From: Geodermatophilus ruber
GTDB taxonomy: Bacteria; Actinomycetota; Actinomycetes; Mycobacteriales; Geodermatophilaceae
Direction: 5' to 3'
Assembly: GCF_900114385.1 (NCBI RefSeq)
Contig: NZ_FOSW01000011.1
Location: forward strand, 1-64,000
DNA: 64,000 bases
The notes under the pieces are model-generated. The model did no database searches, was not told the DNA's origin, and saw only the letters and a list, made by a program, of their open reading frames with translations. The position numbers and the translations under genes were made by a program. Of the stretch, positions 37,696-46,436 are shown one piece after another; position 1 is the first letter of the stretch; each line of letters begins with the position of its first letter.

Positions 37696-38014
37696 ATGAG
37701 CACGCTGGCCGAGCACGAGCGCGAGATGGTCCCGCTCACCGCGTAGTTCGGCGGCGAGCGGGTGCGCCCGCGGGTGGCGGAGTTCGCGGCGGAGGACCGC
37801 TATCCGGAGGACCTCGTCGAGGAGAAGAAGAAAGCTCGGCTTCTTCGTCGGCGTGCGTGCGCATCGCCTGCAGGTCGCTGGCGCCGCCGGGTTCGGTGAG
37901 TTCGACGTCGAGCGCTACTTCCGCGACGCGCCGCTGATGATCCTCGGCGAGGGCACCAGCGAGATCCAGCGCACCGTCATCGCCGCGCAGTGGATCGCCC
38001 GCCACCGGATCTGA
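37696..38014 (+). pseudogene. Decayed acyl-CoA dehydrogenase
   Basis: Starts MSTLAEHEREMVPLTA then hits TAG (37744). The same frame continues as an acyl-CoA dehydrogenase N-terminal segment (RPRVAEFAAEDRYPEDLVEE), then an indel and large internal deletion. It resumes as the family's C-terminus, LMILGEGTSEIQRTVIAAQWIARH, ending at 38014. Only about 105 codons remain of roughly 380. It lies directly upstream of icmF and was probably once part of the same branched acyl-CoA pathway. Confidence 0.8.
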
Positions 38015-38063
38015 CCCGCCGTCGGACCGGACGTGGACACCTCGACCCTCGAGCGAGATACTA

Positions 38064-38071
38064 GGACGTCC
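38064..38071. promoter_or_regulatory. Palindrome in AT-rich promoter of icmF
   Basis: GGACGTCC within the context TACTAGGACGTCCAACTA, an unusually AT-rich stretch 47 bases before the icmF ATG. Looks like an operator overlapping the promoter (TACTAG could be a -10). The bound regulator is not in the neighbourhood. Confidence 0.45.
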
Positions 38072-38117
38072 AACTAATTCGGTCCGGGGTCCACCGGGCC
38101 GGAGACCAGGGAGTGTC

Positions 38118-41100
38118 ATGCCCGACTCGTCGCCCGCCCTGCACGTCCCCGTCCACCCGGTGCGGTTCGTGACCGCGGCGAGCCTGTTCGACGGGCACGA
38201 CGCGGCGATCAACGTGATGCGCCGGCTGCTGCAGGCGCAGGGTGCGGAGGTGGTGCACCTGGGGCACGACCGGAGCGTGGATGCGGTGGTGCGGGCGGCG
38301 CTGGAGGAGGACGTGCAGGGGGTGGCGATCTCCTCCTACCAGGGCGGGCACCTGGAGTACTTCAGCTATCTGGTGGAGCGGCTGGCGGCGGCCGGTGCCG
38401 GGCACGTCCGGGTGTTCGGTGGCGGGGGCGGGGTGATCGTGCCGGAGGAGATCGCGCTGCTGCGCGAGCGCGGGGTGACGATCTTCTCCCCGGCGGACGG
38501 CGCGCGGCTGGGCCTGCCGGGGATGATCAACGAGCTGGTCCGGGCCTGCGACGAGGACCTGACGGAGCAGGGGCCGGACGTCGAGGCGCTGTGCACCGGT
38601 GATCCGGCGGCGCTGGCCCGGGCGATCACGGTGCTGGAGGCCGGCCGCGATCCGGGGCTGGCGGCCCGGCTGCGGGCGGCGGCGGCCGGGCGGACGGTGC
38701 CGGTGCTGGGGATCACCGGCACCGGTGGGTCGGGCAAGTCCTCGCTGACCGACGAGTTGCTGCGCCGGCTGCGGACCGATCAGGAGGACAAGCTGCGGAT
38801 CGCGGTGCTGGCCGTCGACCCCACCCGCCGGCGCGGCGGGGGGGCGCTGCTGGGCGACCGGATCCGGATGAACGCGCTGGAGTCGGGGGACGGGCAGCAG
38901 ACCTTCTTCCGGTCGCTGGCCACCCGCTCGGCCGGCGCGGAGATCCCCGAGCACTTCGACGATGTGCTGGCCGCGGTGAAGGCGGCCGGGTTCGACCTGG
39001 TGATCGTGGAGACGCCGGGCATCGGGCAGGGCGACGCGGGGATCGTGCCGTTCTCCGACGTCTCGCTGTACGTGATGACGCCGGAGTTCGGCGCCGCGTC
39101 GCAGCTGGAGAAGATCGACATGCTCGACTTCGCCGACGTGGTGGCGGTCAACAAGTTCGAACGCCGGGGGGCGGAGGACGCCCGGCGCGACGTGGCCCGG
39201 CAGATGGTGCGCAACCGGGAGGCGTTCGGGCAGTCGTGGGAGGCGATGCCGGTGTTCGGCACGTCGGCGGCCCGGTTCAACGACGACGGGGTCACCGCGC
39301 TCTACCAGCACCTGCTGGCCCTGCTGACCGAGCGGGGGCTGCCGGCCGGCGCCGGCGTGCTGCCGCGGGTGGACGTGAGGGCCTCCACCGGGTTGTCGTC
39401 GGTGGTGCCGTCGTCCCGGTCGCGGTATCTGGCCGAGATCGCCGAGGCGGTGCGCGGCTACCACGCGACCACCGCGGCGCAGGCCGAGGTGGTCCGCCGC
39501 CGGTCGGCGCTGCGCACCACCGCCGACCTGCTGGGGGCGGACGCCGCCGCCGGCCGGGTGCGGGAACTGGCCGAGGACGCCGAGGGCGAGCTGCTGCCGG
39601 AGGTGCGCTCGCTGCTGGCGGAGTGGCCGGCGCGGGTCGAGGAGTACGCCGGCGACGAGCTGGTCTACCGGGTGCGGGACAAGGAGATCCACACCCCGCT
39701 GACCCGGGAGACGCTGTCGGGCTCGAAGGTGCGCCGGGTGGCGCTGCCGCGCACCACCGACGAGGCGGAGCTGCTGGGTTTCCTCCGCCGGGAGAACCTG
39801 CCGGGCTTCTTCCCGTTCACCGCCGGGGTGTTCCCGTTCAAGCGGGCCGGGGAGGCCCCGGCCCGGATGTTCGCCGGCGAGGGGGACGCGTTCCGCACCA
39901 ACCGCCGCTTCACGCTGCTGTCGGCCGGGGGGGAGGCGACCCGGCTGTCCACCGCGTTCGACTCGGTCACCCTCTACGGCCGCGACCCCGACCCGCGCCC
40001 GGACATCTACGGCAAGGTCGGCACCTCGGGCGTCTCGATCGCCACCCTGGACGACATGAAGGTGCTCTACTCCGGGTTCGATCTGTGCGCGCCGACCACC
40101 TCGGTGTCGATGACGATCAACGGCCCGGCGCCGGCGATCCTGGCGATGTTCCTCAACACCGCGATCGACCAGCGCCTCGACGCGTTCCGCGCGGAGGAGG
40201 GGCGCGAGCCGGACGCGGGCGAGGCGGAGGAGATCCGGGCCTGGGTGCTGGCCACCGTCCGGGGCACGGTGCAGGCCGACATCCTCAAGGAGGACCAGGG
40301 CCAGAACACGTGCATCTTCTCCACCGAGTTCGCGCTGCGGGCCATGGCCGACATCCAGCAGTGGTTCATCGACCACCAGGTGCGCAACTTCTACTCGGTC
40401 TCGATCTCCGGCTACCACATCGCCGAGGCCGGGGCGAACCCGATCAGCCAGCTGGCCTTCACCCTGGCCAACGGCTTCACCTACGTCGAGTCCTACCTGG
40501 CCCGCGGGATGGACATCGACGACTTCGCGCCCAACCTGTCCTTCTTCTTCTCCAACGGCATGGACGCCGAGTACTCCGTCATCGGCCGGGTCGCCCGCCG
40601 CATCTGGGCGGTCGCCATGCGGGAGAAGTACGGCGCCGGTGAGCGGTCGCAGAAGCTGAAGTACCACGTGCAGACCTCCGGCCGCTCGCTGCACGCGCAG
40701 GAGATGGACTTCAACGACATCCGCACCACGCTGCAGGCGCTGTGCGCGATCTACGACAACGCCAACAGCCTGCACACCAACGCCTACGACGAGGCGGTCA
40801 CCACCCCGTCCGAGCACTCGGTGCGCCGGGCCCTGGCCATCCAGATGATCATCGACCGGGAGTGGGGGCTGGCCGGCAACGAGAACCCGCTGCAGGGCTC
40901 CTTCGTCATCGACGAGCTCACCGACCTGGTGGAGGAGGCGGTGCTGGCCGAGTTCGACCGGATCGCCGAGCGCGGCGGCGTGCTCGGCGCGATGGAGACC
41001 GGCTACCAGCGCGGCCGGATCCAGGACGAGTCGATGCTGTACGAGCACCGCAAGCACGACGGCAGCCTGCCCATCGTCGGGGTCAACACCTTCCTCGCCC

Positions 41101-41363
41101 CCGACCGCGACCAGGAGCCCCCGAAGCCGGTCGAGCTGGCCCGGGCCACCGAGGCGGAGAAGCAGTCCCAGCTGCAGCGCCTGGCCGACTTCCACGCCCG
41201 CCATGCCGACACCGCCCCCGCCGCCCTCACCCGCCTGCAGCAGGCGGCGACCGACGGCGGCAACATCTTCGCCGCGCTCATGGACGCCGTCCGGGTCTGC
41301 TCCCTCGGCCAGATCTCCGAGGCGTTCTTCGAGGTCGGCGGCCAGTACCGGCGCAACGTGTGA
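38118..41363 (+). CDS. icmF: Fused isobutyryl-CoA mutase IcmF
   Basis: 1081 residues, the size of IcmF. Domain order: B12-binding domain with DGHDAAINVMRR (axial His27) and SSYQGGH; a MeaB-like GTPase chaperone with P-loop GTGGSGKSS near residue 197, ETPGIGQGDAGI and NKFERR; then the acyl-CoA mutase barrel (from about residue 560, with TLDDMKVLYSGFDL, ISGYHIAEAGANP and VQTSGRSLHAQEMD). It interconverts isobutyryl-CoA and n-butyryl-CoA with adenosylcobalamin, and related forms use isovaleryl-CoA. GGGAG precedes the ATG. The following BtuF-like gene and the acyl-CoA genes at 42-45 kb fit branched-chain acyl-CoA metabolism. Confidence 0.95.
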   Translation: MPDSSPALHVPVHPVRFVTAASLFDGHDAAINVMRRLLQAQGAEVVHLGHDRSVDAVVRAALEEDVQGVAISSYQGGHLEYFSYLVERLAAAGAGHVRVFGGGGGVIVPEEIALLRERGVTIFSPADGARLGLPGMINELVRACDEDLTEQGPDVEALCTGDPAALARAITVLEAGRDPGLAARLRAAAAGRTVPVLGITGTGGSGKSSLTDELLRRLRTDQEDKLRIAVLAVDPTRRRGGGALLGDRIRMNALESGDGQQTFFRSLATRSAGAEIPEHFDDVLAAVKAAGFDLVIVETPGIGQGDAGIVPFSDVSLYVMTPEFGAASQLEKIDMLDFADVVAVNKFERRGAEDARRDVARQMVRNREAFGQSWEAMPVFGTSAARFNDDGVTALYQHLLALLTERGLPAGAGVLPRVDVRASTGLSSVVPSSRSRYLAEIAEAVRGYHATTAAQAEVVRRRSALRTTADLLGADAAAGRVRELAEDAEGELLPEVRSLLAEWPARVEEYAGDELVYRVRDKEIHTPLTRETLSGSKVRRVALPRTTDEAELLGFLRRENLPGFFPFTAGVFPFKRAGEAPARMFAGEGDAFRTNRRFTLLSAGGEATRLSTAFDSVTLYGRDPDPRPDIYGKVGTSGVSIATLDDMKVLYSGFDLCAPTTSVSMTINGPAPAILAMFLNTAIDQRLDAFRAEEGREPDAGEAEEIRAWVLATVRGTVQADILKEDQGQNTCIFSTEFALRAMADIQQWFIDHQVRNFYSVSISGYHIAEAGANPISQLAFTLANGFTYVESYLARGMDIDDFAPNLSFFFSNGMDAEYSVIGRVARRIWAVAMREKYGAGERSQKLKYHVQTSGRSLHAQEMDFNDIRTTLQALCAIYDNANSLHTNAYDEAVTTPSEHSVRRALAIQMIIDREWGLAGNENPLQGSFVIDELTDLVEEAVLAEFDRIAERGGVLGAMETGYQRGRIQDESMLYEHRKHDGSLPIVGVNTFLAPDRDQEPPKPVELARATEAEKQSQLQRLADFHARHADTAPAALTRLQQAATDGGNIFAALMDAVRVCSLGQISEAFFEVGGQYRRNV

Positions 41364-42178
41364 GAAAGGACCCCCGTGCCCCGACCGTTCGCAGGCTCAC
41401 GGCGGGCCCCTGCACGAGGGCCGATGACCTCGGCTACCCGGTCGACCTGCCGCGCCCGCCGCGGCGGGTCGTCTCCCTGGTCCCCTCGCTGACCGAGGCG
41501 CTGGCGGTCACGGTGCCCGACCGCCTGGTCGGCGCCACGGACTGGTGCACCCACCCCGCCGACCTCGACGTGACCCGGGTGCGGGGGACGAAGAACCCCG
41601 ACCGCGCGGCGATCGAGGGCCTGGCCCCCGACCTCGTGGTGGCCAACCGGGAGGAGAACCGGCGGCTGGACGTCGACCGGCTGCGCGCCGCCGGGGTGCC
41701 GGTGTGGGTGACCGTCATCGAGTCGGTCGACCAGGCGCTGGCGTCGATGCGCCGGCTCCTCGGCGAGGCGCTGGAGGCAGGCGAGCCGGGGTGGCTGGCG
41801 GAGGCGGCTGCGGTGTGGGCCGAACCGGCGCCGCAGATCGGACTGCGGGTCGCCGTCCCGATCTGGCGCGACCCGTGGATGGTCGTCGGTGCGCGCACCT
41901 TCACCGGTGACGTGCTGGCCCGGCTCGGCCTGGTCAACGTGTTCGGGGGCGCCGCCGACCGCTACCCGAAGGTCGACGTCGCCGACATCGCCGGGGCGCG
42001 GCCGGACGTCGTCGTCCTGCCCGACGAGCCCTACGTGTTCACCGCCGACGACGGGCCCGAGGCGTTCCCCGGCACCCGCTCCGCGCTGGTCTCCGGCCGC
42101 GACCTCACCTGGTACGGCCCCTCGCTCGGCCCGGCGCGCGCGCGGCTGCTGGCCGCGATCACCATCGAGCCGCGTTGA
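41360..42178 (+). CDS. BtuF-like helical-backbone metal/cobalamin-binding protein
   Basis: About 272 residues of the periplasmic-binding-protein class III fold (RVVSLVPSLTEALAV at the N-terminus, RGTKNPD, LGLVNVFGGAADRYPKVDV). BtuF-type proteins bind cobalamin or iron complexes, but this one has no signal peptide, so it would be cytoplasmic. The only in-frame start is GTG 41360, overlapping the icmF stop. A good GAAAGGA ribosome site is followed by GTG 41376, which is out of frame with the protein. Either the overlapping GTG is used or a small indel has occurred. Coupling to a B12-dependent mutase suggests cofactor handling; inferred. Confidence 0.72.
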   Translation: MRKDPRAPTVRRLTAGPCTRADDLGYPVDLPRPPRRVVSLVPSLTEALAVTVPDRLVGATDWCTHPADLDVTRVRGTKNPDRAAIEGLAPDLVVANREENRRLDVDRLRAAGVPVWVTVIESVDQALASMRRLLGEALEAGEPGWLAEAAAVWAEPAPQIGLRVAVPIWRDPWMVVGARTFTGDVLARLGLVNVFGGAADRYPKVDVADIAGARPDVVVLPDEPYVFTADDGPEAFPGTRSALVSGRDLTWYGPSLGPARARLLAAITIEPR

Positions 42179-42209
42179 CGCCGCGCGGGCGCGCCGCCAA
42201 CCTGGGGCG

Positions 42210-42587
42210 ATGACCGTCCTGCCCCTCCCGGTCCGCGGACGGTGGGTGTGGGACGCCCACGACAAGGCCCGCGCGGTCCGGGTGTCCACGCACGCTGCGG
42301 CCGGCCTGCTCAACCTGAGCCTCTGGCGGGACGAGACCTGCGTGGGCACGGTCAAGCTGCGGCCCGACGAGGTCGCCCGCCTGGTCGCCGCGCTGACCGA
42401 CGGGCTCGCCGAGCTGGCCGACGCGGCGGGGGCACCGGCCGAGGCCCCCGCGCCCGAGGCGGCGCGGCTCGCGGCGGTCGAGCAGCGGGTGGCCGGGCTG
42501 GAGTCGCGGACGGGGACGCCCGGCCTGCGGCGGGCGGGACCGGCCGTCGCCGCGGCGGTCGGCCGGCTGCGCCGCCGCCTCCGCTGA
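42210..42587 (+). CDS. Hypothetical protein, 125 residues
   Basis: Starts at an ATG with a GGGGC upstream. N-terminal half (GRWVWDAHDKARAVRVSTHA, LLNLSLWRDETCVGTVKL) looks like a small beta domain; the C-terminal half is Ala-rich helix with a heptad-like AAVEQRVAGLES and a basic tail. No family recognised. Sits between the BtuF-like gene and a convergent MaoC gene. Confidence 0.65.
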   Translation: MTVLPLPVRGRWVWDAHDKARAVRVSTHAAAGLLNLSLWRDETCVGTVKLRPDEVARLVAALTDGLAELADAAGAPAEAPAPEAARLAAVEQRVAGLESRTGTPGLRRAGPAVAAAVGRLRRRLR

Positions 42588-42603
42588 CCCGGGGGTCAGG
42601 CGG
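42581..42603. terminator. Hairpin spanning two convergent stop codons
   Basis: CCGCTGACCC pairs with GGGTCAGGCGG (one bulge) across the TGA of the small gene (42587) and the TGA of the MaoC gene (42596). Compact bidirectional terminator candidate. Confidence 0.45.
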
Positions 42604-43051
42604 CCGCGCGGGCGCGGATCAGGTTCATCGCGGTCATGGTCAGGACGACGGTGCCGCCCTGGTTCAGCAGCTCGACCCGGGTGCGCACCAGCCCCCGGTC
42701 GGGCTTGGACCGCGACCGCCGGGCCTCCTCGACGGTGGTGCGCAGGATGAGCGCGTCGCCCGGCCGGACCGGCGCGATCCAGCGCAGCTCGTCCACGCCG
42801 GGCGAGCCGAGGCTGGAGACGGGGGAGAGGTACTCGTCGGCCAGCAGCCGCATCATCAGCGCGCAGGTGTGCCAGCCGCTGGCGATCAGCCCGCCGAACG
42901 GACCGGCGGCCGCGGCCTCGGCGTCGACGTGGAAGGGCTGGGGGTCGAAGCGCCGGCCGAAGTCGACCACGTCGTCCTCCGCCACCCGCAACGGGCCGAA
43001 CTCGGCGGTCGTGCCGGGGGTGTAGTCCTCGAACCAGCGCTCGTCGCTCAC
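42596..43051 (-). CDS. MaoC-family dehydratase
   Basis: 151 residues with a single hot-dog domain. DPQPFHVDAEAAAAGPFGGLIASGWHTCALMMR contains the hydratase-2 Asp/His pair and the typical GLIASGWH. Family members hydrate enoyl-CoA esters with R stereochemistry or are related to mesaconyl-CoA hydratase. GTG start at 43051. Divergent from the racemase gene, 76 bases apart. Confidence 0.88.
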   Translation of the reverse strand: MSDERWFEDYTPGTTAEFGPLRVAEDDVVDFGRRFDPQPFHVDAEAAAAGPFGGLIASGWHTCALMMRLLADEYLSPVSSLGSPGVDELRWIAPVRPGDALILRTTVEEARRSRSKPDRGLVRTRVELLNQGGTVVLTMTAMNLIRARAAA

Positions 43052-43114
43052 CTGCCCGAACGTAGGGGACCGCGGGGCGCCGCGCGTACCGGGGTCGGTG
43101 TCCCCGGGCGTTGC

Positions 43115-43120
43115 TAGCGT
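43115..43120 (+). promoter_or_regulatory. -10 element, probable leaderless promoter
   Basis: TAGCGT followed by seven bases and GTG 43128; same spacing as before rnj. It decides the start of the racemase gene against GTGs at 43098 and 43119. Confidence 0.45.
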
Positions 43121-43127
43121 GACCGCC

Positions 43128-44282
43128 GTGCAGCCTCCCACCGGCCCGCTGGCGGGCATCCGCGTCGTCGAGCTGGCCGGGCTGGGGCCGGCGCCCTACG
43201 CCTGCATGCTGCTGGCCGAGCTGGGCGCCGACGTGATCCGGGTGGACCGGCCCGGCGGCGGCACGCAGCTGGTGCCCCCGGAGCGGGAGGCGCTGCACCG
43301 CAGCCGCCCGTCGGTCGCCGTCGACCTCAAGCTGCCGGCCGGCCGCGACGTCGTCCTCCGGCTGGTCGACTCGGCCGACGTGCTCGTGGAGGGGCTCCGC
43401 CCGGGCGTCACCGACCGGCTCGGCCTCGGGCCCGACACGTGCCTGGCCCGCAACCCGCGGCTGGTCTACGCGCGGATGACCGGCTGGGGGCAGGACGGCC
43501 CGCTGGCCGCCCGCGCCGGCCACGACATCAACTACCTCGGCCTCACCGGTGCGCTGCACGCCATCGGGACTGCGGACAAGCCCGTCGTCCCGCTCAACAT
43601 CGGGGCGGACTTCGGCGGGGGGTCGATGTTCCTGCTCGTCGGGATCCTCGCGGCCCTGCTCGAGCGGGGCACCAGCGGGCAGGGCCAGGTCGTCGACGCC
43701 GCGATGGTCGACGGCGCCAGCTCGCTGGTCACGATGATCTACGGCCTGCTCGGCGCGGGCCTGTGGCAGGACCGGCGGGCGGCCAACCTGCTCGACGGCG
43801 GCGCGCCCTTCTACGACACCTACGCCTGCGCCGACGGCCGGCACGTGGCGGTCGGCGCGATCGAGCCGCAGTTCCACGCCCAGCTGCTGGCCGGCCTGGG
43901 CATCGACCCCGAGGAGCACGGCCGCCAGGACGACGTCGCGCGGTGGCCCGAGCAGCGGAAGACGATCGCCGGGGTGTTCGCCACCCGCACCCGCGACGAG
44001 TGGGCCGCCGCCTTCGAGGGCACCGACGCCTGCGTCACCCCCGTCCTCGGGCTCACCGAGGCGCCGGCGCACCCGCACCTGGCCGCCCGCGGCACCTTCA
44101 CCGACCGCGGCGGGCACCCGGAGCCGGCGCCGGCCCCGCGGTTCTCCCGCACCCCGGGCGCGGTCCGCGGCGGCCCGCGGACCCCGGGGCAGGACACCCG
44201 GGCGGGGCTGCAGGCGTGGGGCCTCCCCGCCGAGGAGATCCAGGAGCTGCTGGACGCCGGTGCCGTCGTCCAGGCCGGCTGA
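43128..44282 (+). CDS. CaiB/BaiF family, 2-methylacyl-CoA racemase-like
   Basis: 384 residues of the class III CoA-transferase fold. The start PLAGIRVVELAGLGPAPYACMLLAELGADVIRVDRP, the GHDINYLGLTGAL block and ADFGGGSMFLLVGI point to alpha-methylacyl-CoA racemase (Mcr/AMACR) rather than a true transferase. It would epimerise 2-methyl-branched acyl-CoA before beta-oxidation. Next to enoyl-CoA hydratase and MaoC genes. Start set at GTG 43128 because of the leaderless -10; GTG 43098 and 43119 are alternatives. Confidence 0.85.
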   Translation: MQPPTGPLAGIRVVELAGLGPAPYACMLLAELGADVIRVDRPGGGTQLVPPEREALHRSRPSVAVDLKLPAGRDVVLRLVDSADVLVEGLRPGVTDRLGLGPDTCLARNPRLVYARMTGWGQDGPLAARAGHDINYLGLTGALHAIGTADKPVVPLNIGADFGGGSMFLLVGILAALLERGTSGQGQVVDAAMVDGASSLVTMIYGLLGAGLWQDRRAANLLDGGAPFYDTYACADGRHVAVGAIEPQFHAQLLAGLGIDPEEHGRQDDVARWPEQRKTIAGVFATRTRDEWAAAFEGTDACVTPVLGLTEAPAHPHLAARGTFTDRGGHPEPAPAPRFSRTPGAVRGGPRTPGQDTRAGLQAWGLPAEEIQELLDAGAVVQAG

Positions 44283-44334
44283 CCCGGCACACCCACGACC
44301 CCGGCAGACGCAGAATGACACGGGAGGAGCCCCG

Positions 44335-45099
44335 GTGGCGGACGAGGTACTGGTCGAGCGGCGCGACGGCGTCCAGGTCATCACGATCAACCGGCCCGAG
44401 GCGAGGAACGCGCTGACCCGTGCCGTCGCCGAGGGGGTGGCCGCGGCCGTCGATGAGCTCGATGCGTCCGAGGAGCTGCGGGTCGGCGTGCTCACCGGGG
44501 CGGGAGGCACCTTCTCGGCGGGGATGGACCTCAAGGCGTTCCTCCGCGGGGAGACCCCGGCCATCGAGGGGCGCGGGCTGTGCGGGATCACCCAGACCCC
44601 GCCGCGCAAGCCGTTCCTCGCCGCCGTCGAGGGGTGGGCGCTGGCCGGCGGGTTCGAGCTGGTGCTGGCCTGCGACCTCGTCGTCGCCGCGGAGGACGCC
44701 CGGTTCGGCGTCCCGGAGGTCAAGCGCGCCCTGGTCGCCGCCGGCGGCGGTGCCCTGCTGCTGCCGCGGCGGGTGCCGCCCAACGTGGCGATGGAGATGC
44801 TGCTGACCGGCGACCCGCTGGGCGCCCTACGCGCGGCCGAGGTGGGGCTGGTCAACCGGCTGACCCCGCCCGGAGGCGCGCTGGACGGCGCCCTGGAGCT
44901 GGCCGCGAGCATCGCCGCCAACGGCCCGCTGGCGCTGGCCGCCACCAAGCAGGTCGCCCGCGGGAGCACCGACTGGACGACGGAGGAGGGCTGGGCCCGC
45001 CAGGCGGAGCTGATCGCCCCGGTGTTCACCAGTGCCGACGCCCGCGAGGGCGCCACGGCCTTCGCCGAGAAGCGTCCCCCGGTCTGGCGGGGGCGCTGA
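44335..45099 (+). CDS. Enoyl-CoA hydratase/crotonase family protein
   Basis: 254 residues. Crotonase fold with NRPEARNAL, oxyanion hole AGMDLKAF and EGWALAGGFELVLACDLVVA. The catalytic Glu positions include FGVPEVKRALV. GTG start at 44335 has a perfect GGAGGAG site. Same direction and close behind the racemase, so likely the hydration step for the branched acyl-CoA. Confidence 0.9.
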   Translation: MADEVLVERRDGVQVITINRPEARNALTRAVAEGVAAAVDELDASEELRVGVLTGAGGTFSAGMDLKAFLRGETPAIEGRGLCGITQTPPRKPFLAAVEGWALAGGFELVLACDLVVAAEDARFGVPEVKRALVAAGGGALLLPRRVPPNVAMEMLLTGDPLGALRAAEVGLVNRLTPPGGALDGALELAASIAANGPLALAATKQVARGSTDWTTEEGWARQAELIAPVFTSADAREGATAFAEKRPPVWRGR

Positions 45100-45124
45100 G
45101 GCCGCCGGGGGAGCGGGGCGAGCC

Positions 45125-46411
45125 GTGAGCGCGGAGATCACGCCCGACACACGGACCGGCGCCGCACCCGCACCGCAGCAGCTGGGCGCACTGGGGCTGC
45201 TGGGCATCGGCGGCTTCCTGGTGCTCTACCTCAACGCCGCCGCGGTGTTCCTCGGCGTGATGGGGCAGGCCATCGCCCGCAGCTGGCTGGCCTTCGAGCT
45301 CACCGGCTCCAACGCCGCCCTCGGCGGGGTGCTGCTCTCCTTCGGTATCGCGCTGCTGATCGCCACCCCCTGGGGCGGGGTGGCCGCCGACCGGCTGCCC
45401 AAGCGGCTGGTGCTGCAGCTGTCGGTGCTGATCCTCGCCACCTCGAGCGCGTGGATCGGCCTGGCCGTCGTCTTCGACGTCATCCAGTACTGGATGCTGC
45501 TCGGTGCCGGCGTCCTCCAGGCGGTCGGCTTCGCGCTGTTCAACCCGGCCCGGATGGCGTTCCTGTCCGAGCTCGTGCCGCGCGGGTCGGTGCCGCAGGC
45601 GGTGTCGCTACTGCTGGTCAACGCCGAGGTGAACCGGGTGGTCGGTCCCGCGCTGGCCGGCGTCGTGGTCGGCGCCGTGTCCTGGGGCACCGAGGCGGTG
45701 TTCCTCACCAGCGCCGGGCTGGCCACGGTCGGGGTGTTGCTCACCGGCGCCCTCCCGCCCGGTCGCCGGAGGGGGGAGCCGTCGGATCGCTCCCCGTTCG
45801 GGGAGCTGGCCGACGGTGTCCGCTACGTCCGCCGGCATCCCGAGCTGTCCGCGCTGACCTGGTGTGGCATCGGCGTCACGATGTGCGGGATGCCGTATCT
45901 GGCCTTCATGCCGACCATCTCCAGCGACCTGTTCGGGCTCGGGTCGGTGGGCTACGGGGTGCTCTCGGCGATGTCGGCCGTCGGCGGCGTCACCGCCGGC
46001 CTGCTGCTCGGACGGCGCTCGTCCCGGGCAAGGGAGAGCCGGGTGTTCGCCGGGTCGGGGGCGCTGTTCGGCCTGGCCATCTGCGCCCTGGCGGTGACCC
46101 CGAACGCGCGCGTCGCGGTCGCCGTCCTGCTGGTCATCGGCGGGTCGATGCTCGCCTTCCAGACGACCAACCAGTCGCAGCTGATCGCGCTGTCGGACAT
46201 GGAGTACCACGGCCGCGTGCAGTCGCTGATCATGCTCAGCTTCGGCGCCTTCGGCATCGCGGCGCTCCCGCTGGGCCTGCTCGCTGACGTGATCGGCCTG
46301 CGCTGGACGCTCACCGGCATGGGCGTGGCCGTCATCGTCTTCGTGGCGCTGTTCGCCCTGGGCAGCCGGCGGCGGGTGGCCGCGGCGCAGCAGCTGCGCG
46401 ACCTGGGCTGA
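45125..46411 (+). CDS. MFS transporter (MFS_3/EntS type)
   Basis: 428-residue predicted 12-helix transporter. [41 protein letters not shown] and NPARMAFLSELVPRG are typical of the MFS_3 group that exports siderophores or drugs. GTG start 26 bases after the enoyl-CoA hydratase gene. Substrate unknown. Confidence 0.87.
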   Translation: MSAEITPDTRTGAAPAPQQLGALGLLGIGGFLVLYLNAAAVFLGVMGQAIARSWLAFELTGSNAALGGVLLSFGIALLIATPWGGVAADRLPKRLVLQLSVLILATSSAWIGLAVVFDVIQYWMLLGAGVLQAVGFALFNPARMAFLSELVPRGSVPQAVSLLLVNAEVNRVVGPALAGVVVGAVSWGTEAVFLTSAGLATVGVLLTGALPPGRRRGEPSDRSPFGELADGVRYVRRHPELSALTWCGIGVTMCGMPYLAFMPTISSDLFGLGSVGYGVLSAMSAVGGVTAGLLLGRRSSRARESRVFAGSGALFGLAICALAVTPNARVAVAVLLVIGGSMLAFQTTNQSQLIALSDMEYHGRVQSLIMLSFGAFGIAALPLGLLADVIGLRWTLTGMGVAVIVFVALFALGSRRRVAAAQQLRDLG

Positions 46412-46436
46412 GCGCCGGGGCCGGCCGGCGGCTCAG
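46408..46436. terminator. Bidirectional hairpin at convergent gene ends
   Basis: CTGAGC...GCTCAG outer stem with an inner GCCGG/CCGGC, spanning the stops of the MFS gene (46411) and the SnoaL-like gene (46433). Confidence 0.45.

Noticed and set aside
38061-41204. Long open frame on the minus strand (over 1000 codons)
   Set aside because: It is antisense to icmF, whose motifs are complete on the plus strand; the translation is low-complexity His/Arg/Gly-rich as expected from the opposite strand of GC-rich coding DNA.
43128-44282. Annotation as a plain formyl-CoA/L-carnitine CoA-transferase
   Set aside because: The GHDINYLGLTGAL and ADFGGGSMFLLVGI blocks fit alpha-methylacyl-CoA racemase better, unlike the CaiB protein at 49592, which has the transferase pattern.
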